A stretch of DNA of 42,265 nt from an uncultured Porphyromonadaceae bacterium (lineage in GTDB: Bacteria; Bacteroidota; Bacteroidia; Bacteroidales; Paludibacteraceae): the NCBI GenBank assembly GCA_949285425.1, contig CASEAJ010000059.1:1-42265 (forward strand), given 5' to 3'. Below the pieces are notes generated by a model. That model was not told the DNA's origin, did not search any database, and saw only the letters and a program-made list of their open reading frames with translations. Positions 1-8,629 of this stretch are shown here, piece by piece (positions within the stretch are counted from its first letter, which is position 1; each line of letters starts with the position of its first letter). A program made the translations under genes and the position numbers.

Positions 1-100
1 AACCCAATATAAACATAAGTCAAATCTGAGTCAACCTCTTTTATGCATTAAGATATTTTAAGTCAACCTTATTCGTTAAATGACACGATGTCTTCTTTTT

Positions 101-218
101 ATGCCGTCAAAGTTATCGTCCCACGCATGTGAGACACGTGTCTCACATATATGGGACACGTGTCTCACGGCCGTGGTACACGTGTCCCACATACGTGGGA
201 CGATAACTTTAAAGGCAT
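101..218. repeat. Tandem-palindrome array 1 (22-bp period, globally mirror-symmetric)
   Basis: Three 18-bp dyads of the form GTGNGACACGTGTCNCAC start at 129, 151 and 173, exactly 22 bp apart. The first is part of a perfect 22-bp palindrome (127-148). The four-base linkers are also dyadic; CACGGCCGTG at 166-175 is perfect. The array sits inside an outer inverted repeat: 17 bp at 109-125 matches the reverse complement of 194-210, and ATGCC (101-105) pairs with GGCAT (214-218). The whole block is symmetric about 159.5, the centre of the middle unit. It could extrude one long cruciform or bind a dimeric protein on one helix face. No function is known to me. Confidence 0.9.
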
Positions 219-477
219 AAACACACGACATCATACTGACGGACCGATAACATTTCCCTTTTTCCTGAACTTGTTCCCCGTCCTATGTCAGGTTTCCGGT
301 GACTTTTCTCTGTCCGCATTTACATGAAGGCATCACCATACATCCGGACCATTGCCGCCATACAACCATATCCAATGAAATAATTTCATTCTTATGCCGA
401 ACTCACGCAGGCAAACAGTACCGTCTGATTTTTTTAAATTTTTACAGATTACTTAACAAACTTACCTTTTTTATTCA
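219..477. other. Intergenic DNA between array 1 and the lipoprotein promoter
   Basis: I see no convincing gene here. A 65-codon open frame (299-496) runs through the promoter and lacks any recognisable feature. The stretch becomes AT-rich near 420-480, as expected upstream of a promoter. Confidence 0.6.
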
Positions 478-485
478 TATCTTTG
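478..485 (+). promoter_or_regulatory. Predicted promoter -7 box of the 563 lipoprotein gene
   Basis: TATCTTTG matches the Bacteroidota consensus TAnnTTTG. It would start transcription near 491 and give a leader of about 70 nt. No clear -33 TTG was found. Confidence 0.55.
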
Positions 486-562
486 ACACTGCATAAACGT
501 CTGCCGTCCAACGGGAACGACAACAAGCAGCGAATACAATTCAAATCAAAAAAAACATAATT

Positions 563-1924
563 ATGAAAAAAGCATTTCTTATCCCGGCATTGGCAGCCGG
601 CATGTTACTGACATCGTGTGACGGAAACACTCCTAATCCCGGAAACGGAGGAGGAAAGTATGACGACTATCCCTACTCGGCACTGACCCCCGAACAGCAA
701 AAAGAAAAACTGGCCGGAGAAGCCGATGCCGTATTATCGCAACTGCAAGGGCTGCAACACTCAACGGCCACTGCACTGGTACAATCGCTCGTCAAGTGCA
801 TGGATTACAGCTCAACTGAAACCGAAGAAATCCCCGACGAAGTCGTATATCCGGACTATCAGATATTCCTGTCAGAACAGTTCAGAAGAAACTTTTGGGA
901 AGAAAACCAAATCATGGTAGCCGATGCACACGGCACTTTCAGCTGGAACGCCGATATGCAGGACTTCGACTACGATGGAACAACCCCGACCGACAAACTG
1001 GTCATCCTGCTTCCGGCCAGCCTTGAAAGCACGGCAAATGACGGACGTATCGAAATGACAGCAAAGGGTTCCGGAGCCATCATCAGCAACTCATACGACC
1101 CCACAGACATATACCGGTATGAAATACCCGCCTCCATGAATGTCGTGCTAAGCTCAAACGGGCAGACCGCCGCCACCATCAACATAACCATACAGGGAGC
1201 CGGAGACATTGACATAGCCGACAAACGGCCCGACTGGAGCAGCATAGTCGATGCGATAGATGCCGTCATCCGGATAGATGACTATGCCATCACCATCAAT
1301 GGAGGCATTGCCACCGACCGGTCGGCCAGTGCAGACATCAGCCTCACAAAAGGTTCCGAACCTATTATAATTGGAAAAATCGGCGGGTCAGTAGATTGGG
1401 ATTTTGTAGAAGAGTATTGCATAAATTCTTCCGTCGATGCCGATGGAAACTACACTTGTTACGAATACAACGAAGCTGTATACCCGATGCCGGAAGAAAT
1501 AAAGGGTGAAATCAACATCGGCAGCAACCTGGCCATCGAAGCACTCTGCAACGTCAAAGCCATCAACGAGGCCACCGACGCCCTTTACGATGAACACCCC
1601 TCCTTCCAACCCAATGACGACCGCAAGGCTTTTGCCGAAAAAGAAGCCGCCATATACAACAAACATGTTCGTGCCACATTGGCATCTAGAACCGACCGCA
1701 GCAAAATAGCCACCCTCAAATGGGCCGCCCTGCCTCATGAAGACTATACCAGCTGGTGCGATGAAAACGGCAACTGCTACGATGGAGAAACCGAATACCG
1801 CTATTACTGCAAGCCGGTACTCGTGTTCAACGACCAAACCGAAATAAGCGCTGAAACCTACTTTGGCGAAGGCTTCGATGCTGTCATTGACCAATGGACC
1901 GCATTCTTCGAATCATTCTACTAA
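563..1924 (+). CDS. Hypothetical secreted lipoprotein, 453 aa
   Basis: I do not recognise the family. The N-terminus is a clear lipoprotein signal peptide: MKKAF, a hydrophobic core, then lipobox LLTSC with the lipidated Cys at residue 19, followed by a Gly/Asn/Pro-rich linker typical of surface or periplasmic tethering. The mature part is acidic and soluble-looking. It has a short helical stretch (residues 45-75), a central beta-rich part with many Ile/Thr/Asp residues (about 140-290) and a Cys/Tyr-containing C-terminal third. There is no transmembrane segment after the signal and no T9SS-type tail. It has its own promoter upstream and is followed by a possible hairpin at 2008-2050, so it is probably monocistronic. 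The start ATG at 563 is the only one giving a signal peptide. Confidence 0.85.
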   Translation: MKKAFLIPALAAGMLLTSCDGNTPNPGNGGGKYDDYPYSALTPEQQKEKLAGEADAVLSQLQGLQHSTATALVQSLVKCMDYSSTETEEIPDEVVYPDYQIFLSEQFRRNFWEENQIMVADAHGTFSWNADMQDFDYDGTTPTDKLVILLPASLESTANDGRIEMTAKGSGAIISNSYDPTDIYRYEIPASMNVVLSSNGQTAATINITIQGAGDIDIADKRPDWSSIVDAIDAVIRIDDYAITINGGIATDRSASADISLTKGSEPIIIGKIGGSVDWDFVEEYCINSSVDADGNYTCYEYNEAVYPMPEEIKGEINIGSNLAIEALCNVKAINEATDALYDEHPSFQPNDDRKAFAEKEAAIYNKHVRATLASRTDRSKIATLKWAALPHEDYTSWCDENGNCYDGETEYRYYCKPVLVFNDQTEISAETYFGEGFDAVIDQWTAFFESFY

Positions 1925-2211
1925 AACGAATAAGAAGTTGAGCGGTCCATCCTGTCATTTCCACAGGAAATGAAAACAGCATTCAGGTCCACTTCAACAA
2001 ACAACCGCGTGAGGCACGGATAAGACAATACGCTTATGCCGTGCCTCACGTGTCTTTACTTCCAAGAAAGGATGTTTTTCCCTCTTTGTCGAGAAGCAAC
2101 AAAACCAAAAACATCCAACAAAAAAGCATTCTCTTTCCCGGAAGGCCACAGACTTCCATGCGGTTTCCAAAAAAAATGTCCGAACCTTTTTCGTATTAGA
2201 ACTAAATTGCT
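1925..2211. other. Intergenic, possible terminator hairpin at 2008-2050
   Basis: A stem pairs 2008-2024 with 2033-2050 (GTGAGGCACGG against CCGTGCCTCAC, one bulged G). It is followed only by a mixed TGTCTTTACT tail, so termination is plausible but weak. Open frames reaching back into this stretch are extensions of the yceD frame upstream of its promoter. Confidence 0.45.
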
Positions 2212-2219
2212 TACCTTTG
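2212..2219 (+). promoter_or_regulatory. Predicted promoter -7 box of the yceD-rpmF operon
   Basis: TACCTTTG fits TAnnTTTG. The predicted start point, near 2225, lies about 20 nt before ATG 2246. This rules out the longer open frame that begins at 2036. Confidence 0.65.
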
Positions 2220-2245
2220 CACGGTTTTTAAAGTCGCTAAGAAGA

Positions 2246-2779
2246 ATGACAAAGTTTGAACAGTATAACATCGTGCTCAAAGACCTTGCGGCCGGAACTG
2301 TCAGCACGTTTGAATACACATTGGATGATGTGTTTTTCAAAAAAATTGACAGCCCGGAAGTACAACGAGGCAATGTAAAGGCCACCGTAACTGTACGCAA
2401 GAAAAACGACACGTTCGAGCTTTCATTCAATCTGGGCGGTTATATACTGATTCCGTGCGACCGTTGTCTGGACGACATGGAACTGCCTATAGATTACCAG
2501 GAAAAACTGCTGGTGAAAATGGGCGAAAAGTTTTCGGAAGATGGGGAAACAGTCATCATTCCCGAACTGGAAGGAGCCATCAACATAGCATGGTTCCTGT
2601 ATGAGTTTATCATCCTCAACATTCCGATAAAGCACGTACATCAACCGGGGCAATGCAACAAAGCCATGATAAGCAAGTTGAAAAAGCACATGGCCCGCAG
2701 CAGGAGCGAAGAAGATGATGATGAAAACGCATTGCTGGATCTGGATGATGAACTGGACCTGGAAAGCGTTGAGGAATAA
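2246..2779 (+). CDS. yceD: YceD/DUF177 family protein, 177 aa
   Basis: This is a DUF177 (YceD) protein, a family almost always encoded beside rpmF and linked to 23S rRNA or L32 metabolism. The family signature is present: a beta-rich N-terminal half, then PCDRCLDDME around residue 75 with the CxxC pair, an INIAWFLYEFIILNIPIKHVH helix-strand segment, and a C-terminus rich in Asp/Glu (DDDENALLDLDDEL). ATG 2246 is chosen because it follows the promoter at 2212-2219 by a short leader and starts the conserved domain. The gene is 137 nt upstream of rpmF in the same direction, with no obvious terminator between them, so the two are probably cotranscribed. Confidence 0.88.
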   Translation: MTKFEQYNIVLKDLAAGTVSTFEYTLDDVFFKKIDSPEVQRGNVKATVTVRKKNDTFELSFNLGGYILIPCDRCLDDMELPIDYQEKLLVKMGEKFSEDGETVIIPELEGAINIAWFLYEFIILNIPIKHVHQPGQCNKAMISKLKKHMARSRSEEDDDENALLDLDDELDLESVEE

Positions 2780-2916
2780 GTCGGAACACGCGACCGTTCT
2801 CCAATGCATTCCCGATTTTTTCAGAATAAAAACAAATAACATAATAAAACATGGCCGAATCCGAAGGACTCTCCTTTTGAGGAAGGACACGGAGAAGCCA
2901 ATAAAACGAGAAGAAA

Positions 2917-3102
2917 ATGGCACATCCTAAGAGAAGACAATCGAAACAACGTTCTGCCAAGAGAAGAACTCACTACAAAGCAGAACTCCCGACATTGGCA
3001 GTATGTCCAAACTGTGGCGCAATGCACATTTATCACACCGTATGCGGCGAATGCGGTTACTACAGAGGTAAATTGGCTATCGAAAAATTGGCTACCGCTT
3101 AA
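2917..3102 (+). CDS. rpmF: 50S ribosomal protein L32
   Basis: The 61-residue product matches bacterial L32. It has the N-terminal MAHPKRRQSKQR basic tail and the zinc-ribbon pairs CPNC (residues 30-33) and CGEC (43-46). All four Cys ligands are present, so this is the zinc-binding (C+) form rather than the Cys-free paralogue used under zinc starvation. L32 sits in the large subunit near the peptide exit region. Its position between yceD and fabH is the classic arrangement, except that plsX, which usually intervenes, is absent. Confidence 0.97.
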   Translation: MAHPKRRQSKQRSAKRRTHYKAELPTLAVCPNCGAMHIYHTVCGECGYYRGKLAIEKLATA

Positions 3103-3173
3103 TCTTTTCACAGCAACTCCCGGCCACAAGTCGGGAATCGCCGTTTAATAGGATTTCACAAATAAGCCCAGGT

Positions 3174-3196
3174 GGAACACTTTCGGGCTTTGTTTT
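3174..3196 (+). terminator. Weak terminator or attenuator between rpmF and fabH
   Basis: AAGCCC (3174-3179) pairs with GGGCTT (3185-3190) and is followed by a TTGTTTT tract. With a six-bp stem it is probably a partial terminator, so fabH may receive readthrough. Confidence 0.4.
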
Positions 3197-3223
3197 CGTA
3201 TCTAATTTTAGAAGAAATAATTT

Positions 3224-4237
3224 ATGTCTGACAAAGTTCATGCTGTAATAACCGCAGTAGGTGGCTACCTTCCTGACTATATTTTGACCAATCAGGAGTT
3301 AAGCACCATGATGGATACAAGTGATGAATGGATAATGACCCGTATCGGCATCAAAGAACGCCACATTCTGAAAAAAGAACATACGGGTACTTCTTATATG
3401 GCTGCAAAAGCAGTTGAGGAAGTGTTGAGAAAAAGCGGAACCGATGCCAAAGATATAGATTTGGTCATCTGTGCCACCTCGACACCCGACCACATGTTCC
3501 CCGCCACCGCCGCAGTGATTTGCGAACGGGTCGGCATCAAAGGAGCACTTGCCTACGATCTGCAGGCCGCCTGCTCCGGATTTATTGTAGCCCTCACAAC
3601 GGCTGCCGCATTGGTGGAAACCGGGCGTTTCAAAAAAGCGCTCATACTCGGTGCTGAAAAAATGTCGTTCATGGTCGATTACCAAGACCGTTCAACTGCA
3701 CCCATTTTCGGAGATGGAGCCGGAGCCGTTCTGCTTGAACCGACTACCGAAGAAATAGGAGTAATGGATTCCATCCTTCACTCTGACCCCATCGGTGTGA
3801 AACACCTGCACATGAAAGCCGGTGGATCGGCAATGCCTGCATCGCACGAAACGGTGGACAAACGCCTGCACTTCGTCTACCAGGAAGGTCAGGCCGTGTT
3901 CAAACACGCCGTGTCCGACATGGCGGAAGTTTCGGCACAGATTATGGCGAAAAACAACCTGAAAGGGGAAGACGTGGCATGGCTCATTCCTCATCAGGCC
4001 AACCTGCGCATTATCGATGCCGTACAGCGCCGTACCGGTGTTGATCACGACAAAGTGGTGATAAACATCGACCATGTGGGCAACACGTCGGCCGCCAGCA
4101 TTCCCCTGAGCATTTGGGAAAACGAACGCCGCTTCAAGAAAGGTGACAACATCATCCTCACCGCTTTCGGGGCCGGATTCACATGGGGAGCCGTGTACCT
4201 GAAATGGGGATACGACACAGCGGAAAACAAACAATAA
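3224..4237 (+). CDS. fabH: Beta-ketoacyl-ACP synthase III (FabH)
   Basis: This enzyme condenses acetyl-CoA with malonyl-ACP to start type II fatty-acid synthesis in the cytoplasm. At 337 aa it has the usual FabH length. The catalytic triad is visible: Cys117 in LQAACSGF, His in IPHQANLRI (about residue 258) and Asn in HVGNTSAAS (about 288). The N-terminal TSDEWIMTRIGIKER motif and the Gly-rich C-terminal GAGFTWGAVYLKW are typical of FabH and separate it from FabF/FabB. ATG 3224 follows a short AT-rich leader. The gene ends before a strong terminator, closing the yceD-rpmF-fabH block. Confidence 0.96.
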   Translation: MSDKVHAVITAVGGYLPDYILTNQELSTMMDTSDEWIMTRIGIKERHILKKEHTGTSYMAAKAVEEVLRKSGTDAKDIDLVICATSTPDHMFPATAAVICERVGIKGALAYDLQAACSGFIVALTTAAALVETGRFKKALILGAEKMSFMVDYQDRSTAPIFGDGAGAVLLEPTTEEIGVMDSILHSDPIGVKHLHMKAGGSAMPASHETVDKRLHFVYQEGQAVFKHAVSDMAEVSAQIMAKNNLKGEDVAWLIPHQANLRIIDAVQRRTGVDHDKVVINIDHVGNTSAASIPLSIWENERRFKKGDNIILTAFGAGFTWGAVYLKWGYDTAENKQ

Positions 4238-4257
4238 AACATTTACTTACAATATCA

Positions 4258-4295
4258 ATCGGGGCAGCTTTACATAAACTGCCCCGATTTTTTTA
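4258..4295 (+). terminator. Rho-independent terminator after fabH
   Basis: ATCGGGGCAG (4258-4267) pairs with CTGCCCCGAT (4279-4288), followed by a run of T residues. Confidence 0.9.
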
Positions 4296-4351
4296 TTTCC
4301 GGAAAAGCAATAAGCCCTATCACAACACTACCAGCATTGAAATTTAATCCG

Positions 4352-4359
4352 TATCTTTG
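4352..4359 (+). promoter_or_regulatory. Predicted promoter -7 box of the polysaccharide cluster
   Basis: TATCTTTG matches TAnnTTTG. The TTG inside it could be read as a start codon at 4357, but a promoter element is the better reading. The translation start is therefore placed at ATG 4417. Confidence 0.6.
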
Positions 4360-4416
4360 AACTCCAATCGGTCACTAGACCGATTGGGATTTGAAGAGAC
4401 TAAACATACAGGATAC

Positions 4417-5637
4417 ATGCCCATCACTCCAGTCAAAATAATCAAGAAACTGCCCCGCTATGGTAAAGACCTCATTACCATCATAGGTTGCTGGATACAA
4501 AGCCTCTTTTTCAAAGACAAAGACAAATACAGAAACGCATGGCTTATATGCGAACGAGGTATCGAAGCGAAAGACAACGGCTACACCTTCTTCAAGTATA
4601 TGCGTGAACAACATCCCGAACGCAAGGTTTTCTACCTCATCGACCCCAGTCAAACCGATGACTATAACCGCGTAAAACCATTAGGAAACATCATCGTCTA
4701 CAACAGCCACGAACATCGCATGGCCCTGTTCTTCGCTTCACACCTCATATCAACCCACATCGGATTCATCACCCCCTGGAGCACACTGCTGTTCAAGACT
4801 TTTTTCCGCCAATCGTGCACTTTCGTTCTGCTGAACCATGGAATCACGAAAGAAGACATGAGCGACATGCTCAACAAAAAAACGACCGGAGTCGACCTGT
4901 TCATTGCCGCCACCCGACAAGAATGGGAAACCGTCGCACTCGACAAACGCTACGGATACCGGCAGGAGGATGTCGCCCTCACAGGATATGCCCGGTATGA
5001 CAACTGGCACAACTTCAAAACCAGGCAGCAGATTGTGTTTATGCCTACCTGGCGATACTACCTCGTCACACGGCGAATTGATGACAAGAACCACCCGCTG
5101 TTGAAAGAGAATTTCATGCAGTCAGCCTACTTCCGTCACATCAACAGCCTGCTCAACAACACACGACTGCACACCCTTCTCGAAAAACATCATACACAAC
5201 TGATTTTTTACCCGCACTATGAAATGCAGTCGGGCCTTCCATGTTTTTCATGTGCCAGCCCCCATATCATCTTTGCCGACAAGCGCACACACAACCTGCC
5301 CGACCTGCTGAAAGAAAGCCTTGCCATGATAACCGACTATTCCGGTGTAGGATTCGACTTTGCTTACATGCACAAACCGCTTGCATACTATCAGTTCGAC
5401 CAAGATGAATACTATTCGAAGCATTACATCAAAGGGAACTTTGACATGGAACAAAACGGTTTGGGAGAGGTTGTCAAGACAGAACAGGAACTGCTGGACC
5501 TGTTGGAAGAATGGTTTGCCCATCACTTCCAACTCAGTGAAAAATATGAAGCAAGAATCAATTCCTTCTTCACCTTCCACGACAACAGAAACTGTGAACG
5601 CATCTATCATGCGATTATCGCCTACAAGAAACAATAA
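4417..5637 (+). CDS. CDP-glycerol glycerophosphotransferase family protein
   Basis: This 406-residue protein resembles the TagB/TagF-like family that transfers glycerol-phosphate (or a related polyol-phosphate) from a CDP donor onto a membrane-associated acceptor during surface-polymer assembly. Visible family features are LNHGI (about residue 145), FMPTWR (about 220), FYPHYEM (about 265) and the C-terminal ITDYSGVGFDFAYMHKPLAY motif near residues 310-330, which forms the donor-binding site in the family. It has no transmembrane helix and is probably peripheral. The preferred start is ATG 4417, just after the predicted promoter; the TTG at 4357 lies within that promoter. It is 14 nt upstream of a GT2 gene and probably cotranscribed with it. 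The exact substrate cannot be read from the sequence. Confidence 0.85.
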   Translation: MPITPVKIIKKLPRYGKDLITIIGCWIQSLFFKDKDKYRNAWLICERGIEAKDNGYTFFKYMREQHPERKVFYLIDPSQTDDYNRVKPLGNIIVYNSHEHRMALFFASHLISTHIGFITPWSTLLFKTFFRQSCTFVLLNHGITKEDMSDMLNKKTTGVDLFIAATRQEWETVALDKRYGYRQEDVALTGYARYDNWHNFKTRQQIVFMPTWRYYLVTRRIDDKNHPLLKENFMQSAYFRHINSLLNNTRLHTLLEKHHTQLIFYPHYEMQSGLPCFSCASPHIIFADKRTHNLPDLLKESLAMITDYSGVGFDFAYMHKPLAYYQFDQDEYYSKHYIKGNFDMEQNGLGEVVKTEQELLDLLEEWFAHHFQLSEKYEARINSFFTFHDNRNCERIYHAIIAYKKQ

Positions 5638-5651
5638 ATGCAAACTTAGCC

Positions 5652-6677
5652 ATGTCAAATCAATCCATATCTTCCACTATGTCACCCGACCGACCCAAAG
5701 TCAGCATCGTACTGCCCGTTTACAATGCCGGCCATTACCTGCACAAATGCCTGCAAAGCCTTATCGGCCAAAGTTTGAAAGAGATTGAAATTATCGTGGT
5801 ACTCGACTGTCCGACGGACGGGAGCGACCGGACAGCCAAGGAATATGCCCTGCAGGACCGGCGCATCAGAATCATCGAAAACGAAAAGAACCTGCGAGTC
5901 GGACTGAGCCGAAACAAAGGCATTGAAGCCGCCACAGGCGAATACATCGGCTTCTGCGACCACGACGACTACGTGACACCCGACATGTTCGAACGCATGT
6001 ACCTCACCGCAAAAGAACACGAAGCCGACATCGTGGTGTGCGATGTAGACTACATCAATCTGAGCAACGGACATATCCGTTCTCTCCATCTGCCCTGTGA
6101 TTCCGGCAAAGCACTAAAGGAAAAACTGCATCATGCAGTGCTAAGCGTCAGTCCGCTGTTCGGCAGTACAGTATGGAACGTTCTGCTAAAGAAAGAACTT
6201 CTCAACCAACATGACTTAAGATTCGGTGACAACACCATCATTACTTCCGATGACTCGCTGTTCTTGTCAAAAGTATTCTTTTTCACCGACAAAGTGTTTC
6301 ACTGCGATACCCAAGAATGTCCGTACAAGCATCATGTCGGATTGTCAAGTACCGGTCTGACCTATTCTTGGCTGAACATACCACTCATCATCAATTACAC
6401 AACTGATTTGTGGTCATTTCTAAAAGGAACAAAACTTACACGGGAGCAGTCATTATCCATTGCTGAAGGTAGAGTAAGACAATTGTACACCGGCTTCCGA
6501 AAAGAACTTCACTTCAAGGGTTGGATACATGCCTGCCGACAAACACGACAAGCAGCACGGAACCTGTCCGTGCACGCCATGCTCCGCCCCCTATTCTCCA
6601 CACCAGGAGGATTGAAATATGCACTCCGTACTCTGCCGCCGACCAAACTGCTTTTTGCATGCTTTGTATACCTTTAA
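5652..6677 (+). CDS. Family 2 glycosyltransferase (GT-A fold)
   Basis: The 341-residue product opens, after a short polar extension, with the GT2 signature PKVSIVLPVYNAGHYL (about residue 15). LDCPTDGSD is the nucleotide-binding segment. FCDHDDY (about residue 96) is the DxD-type metal site. ITSDDSLFL near residue 200 fits the catalytic ED/DD motif of this family. It should transfer a sugar from a nucleotide-sugar donor to a growing surface glycan on the cytoplasmic face of the membrane. The C-terminal third is basic and amphipathic. It follows the glycerophosphotransferase gene after 14 nt. The next gene has its own promoter. Confidence 0.9.
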   Translation: MSNQSISSTMSPDRPKVSIVLPVYNAGHYLHKCLQSLIGQSLKEIEIIVVLDCPTDGSDRTAKEYALQDRRIRIIENEKNLRVGLSRNKGIEAATGEYIGFCDHDDYVTPDMFERMYLTAKEHEADIVVCDVDYINLSNGHIRSLHLPCDSGKALKEKLHHAVLSVSPLFGSTVWNVLLKKELLNQHDLRFGDNTIITSDDSLFLSKVFFFTDKVFHCDTQECPYKHHVGLSSTGLTYSWLNIPLIINYTTDLWSFLKGTKLTREQSLSIAEGRVRQLYTGFRKELHFKGWIHACRQTRQAARNLSVHAMLRPLFSTPGGLKYALRTLPPTKLLFACFVYL

Positions 6678-6719
6678 AGTCATTGGATTTGGGTTTAAAC
6701 AAATAACGACGGCAAACAC

Positions 6720-6748
6720 TTGCAATATACAAGAAACGATTACCTTTG
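6720..6748 (+). promoter_or_regulatory. Predicted Bacteroidota promoter for the 6802 gene
   Basis: TTG at 6720-6722 and TACCTTTG at 6741-6748, separated by 18 nt, match the -33/-7 architecture. Transcription would start near 6754, giving a leader of about 48 nt. Confidence 0.7.
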
Positions 6749-6801
6749 TATGGTCAATCAAAAAAAAACAAAATAATCCGTTCCCAACTTTTTATTACTG
6801 A

Positions 6802-7689
6802 ATGAATCCGTTTCAAGTATTACAAAAAAAAGGGATAAAGGTGTCACTATACAAGTTAAGACGCCGACTGTTGGTCAACGACCGTAATGCGATAGCCCGG
6901 CTGGACTTCACAGGAGCATACGACTACATGAAACGATATGCCTATGCTGCCGGCCATACAGCAGAAGCCCCTTCTCCTGCCGGCAACCCCTATCCCGGCA
7001 AAATATGGACCTGCTGGCTGCAAGGCATGGAACAGGCGCCTGAAATAATCAAACACTGCATCGGCTCCCTACGCAAGTATCACGCCCACGAACTTGTCAT
7101 CCTGACCGATGACAACATACCCCATTATATAAATCTGCCCGAAGCTATTGTCCGGAAACGTGCACAAGGTATTATCAGCAACACCGCTTATTCCGACATT
7201 GTTCGTTTCATGATCATACGGCAATATGGCGGACTATGGCTCGATGCCACAACCTGGCTGTTCGATGCAGTGCCCGACTACATAAGGCAATCTGAACTGT
7301 TCCTGTTCAGAAACGAAGGGTGGATTCCAAGCGTAGGTGTCATCGCGGCACAAGCCCGAAATATAATTATCAGCAAGACCTGCGATGTATTATTGGAATA
7401 CTGGCGGAAAGAGGACCGGCAGATAGCCTATCCCTTAGCCGCCTTGGCCGCGCTCGTGGCAGTGGAAAGCACGCCAGAAGTCCGCCCAATGTGGGAGAAA
7501 GCCATGATAGTGCCCAACAACAAATGCCTGTTGCTCGGACACCTGTTCAGTCCCTATAGTCCGGACCTGCTTGACATCATACGCCGGCAATCGGTCATCC
7601 AACAGCTTTCCTGGAAATATCCAGCCGAGGAATATGCAAAAGAAGGCACGTTCTATGACATCGTGATTCGAAAACAAACGGCACACTAA
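6802..7689 (+). CDS. Capsular polysaccharide synthesis glycosyltransferase
   Basis: The 295-residue protein fits the Caps_synth / DXD-sugar-transferase group. KIWTCWLQGMEQAP (about residue 68) is the family's 'iPk-iIwQ-W-G' strand. VILTDDNI follows. The segment AYSDIVRFMIIRQYGGLWLD (residues about 132-151) carries the donor-binding and DxD-like site (YGGLWLDATTWL). Such enzymes add single sugars during capsule or O-antigen assembly. It starts 124 nt after the preceding GT2 gene from a separate promoter and is 22 nt upstream of the next GT2 gene, so the last two genes probably form an operon. The acceptor and donor cannot be predicted. Confidence 0.87.
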   Translation: MNPFQVLQKKGIKVSLYKLRRRLLVNDRNAIARLDFTGAYDYMKRYAYAAGHTAEAPSPAGNPYPGKIWTCWLQGMEQAPEIIKHCIGSLRKYHAHELVILTDDNIPHYINLPEAIVRKRAQGIISNTAYSDIVRFMIIRQYGGLWLDATTWLFDAVPDYIRQSELFLFRNEGWIPSVGVIAAQARNIIISKTCDVLLEYWRKEDRQIAYPLAALAALVAVESTPEVRPMWEKAMIVPNNKCLLLGHLFSPYSPDLLDIIRRQSVIQQLSWKYPAEEYAKEGTFYDIVIRKQTAH

Positions 7690-7711
7690 GCCATTCATAC
7701 ATCCACACATT

Positions 7712-8617
7712 ATGTTCATCTCCGTCATCATCTGCACCTACAACCGCGACAAGTACATTTACAACGTACTGAAAAGCCTGGCCGACAACACACTCCCGTA
7801 CCAGGAGTACGAGATTGTGCTGATAAACAACAACAGCACCGATCGTACGGCAGCCGAATGTGACCGTTTCCACACGGATTTTCCCCACATCGGGTTCCGC
7901 TATTTCACAGAACACAAACAAGGCTTGTCGCATGCCCGAAACCGCGGCATACAGGAAGCAGAGGGTGACATTCTGGTCTATGTGGACGACGATGCTACGG
8001 TGAACCGCGAATATCTGCAAACCTATGCCGACTTCTTCAGGCAACATCCACAGGCCTGGGCCGCAGGCGGTCCCATCATACCCGTATACGAAACCCAGGA
8101 GCCCGACTGGTTCTCGCACTATACGAAGGTACTCATCACTGGCTATCTATACGACGGAAACAAGCCCCATCCGTTCAAACACGGGAAATATCCCGGAGGA
8201 GGAAACGCCGCCTACAGGAAAGAAGTTTTCTCCATAACCGGTCTGTTCAACCCGGAACTGGGACGGAAAGGCAACAGCCTCATCGGTGCCGAAGAAAAAG
8301 ACATTTTTGACAAGATGACCCAAGCCGGGATGATATTTCACTATCTCCCCACAGCCATTCTGTATCACATTATCCCCGAAAAGAAACTGACCCGGGAACA
8401 TTTCAACCGGCTCACCTATTCCATCGGACAGAGCGAACGCATGCGTACCCGCAGCGTGTCGGTCACCAAATACATGAAACGCCTTATCTCCGAATGCATC
8501 AAATGGATGGCCAGCATGGTTCTGCTATGTGGATACACCCTACAAGGTCAACCCCAAAAAGGCTGGATGCTCATACTCTTCCGCAAAAACGTAAGCAAAG
8601 GACTATTAGGAATGTAG
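7712..8617 (+). CDS. Family 2 glycosyltransferase
   Basis: This 301-residue GT2 protein starts directly with the catalytic domain: MFISVIICTYNRDKYI, then INNNSTDRT (nucleotide binding), GLSHARNRGI and the DxD metal site VYVDDDA around residue 90. GGGNAAYRKEVF and IGAEEKDIF near residues 165-195 form the acceptor-side and catalytic E(D)E region. A C-terminal hydrophobic stretch (WMASMVLLCGYTL, about residue 270) may associate with the membrane. It is the last gene of the polysaccharide block, ending just before the convergent tRNA-Arg gene. Confidence 0.9.
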   Translation: MFISVIICTYNRDKYIYNVLKSLADNTLPYQEYEIVLINNNSTDRTAAECDRFHTDFPHIGFRYFTEHKQGLSHARNRGIQEAEGDILVYVDDDATVNREYLQTYADFFRQHPQAWAAGGPIIPVYETQEPDWFSHYTKVLITGYLYDGNKPHPFKHGKYPGGGNAAYRKEVFSITGLFNPELGRKGNSLIGAEEKDIFDKMTQAGMIFHYLPTAILYHIIPEKKLTREHFNRLTYSIGQSERMRTRSVSVTKYMKRLISECIKWMASMVLLCGYTLQGQPQKGWMLILFRKNVSKGLLGM

Positions 8618-8629
8618 TGGTTTAGGAAT

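Noticed and set aside
101..218. CRISPR array
   Set aside because: The units are adjacent and palindromic, with linkers of only 4 bp and no distinct spacers. No cas genes are near.
299..496. 65-codon frame upstream of the lipoprotein
   Set aside because: It overlaps the predicted promoter, has no recognisable motif, and ends 67 bp before the real start.
4357..4416. TTG start for the glycerophosphotransferase gene
   Set aside because: The TTG is the end of a TAnnTTTG promoter box, so the start was moved to ATG 4417.
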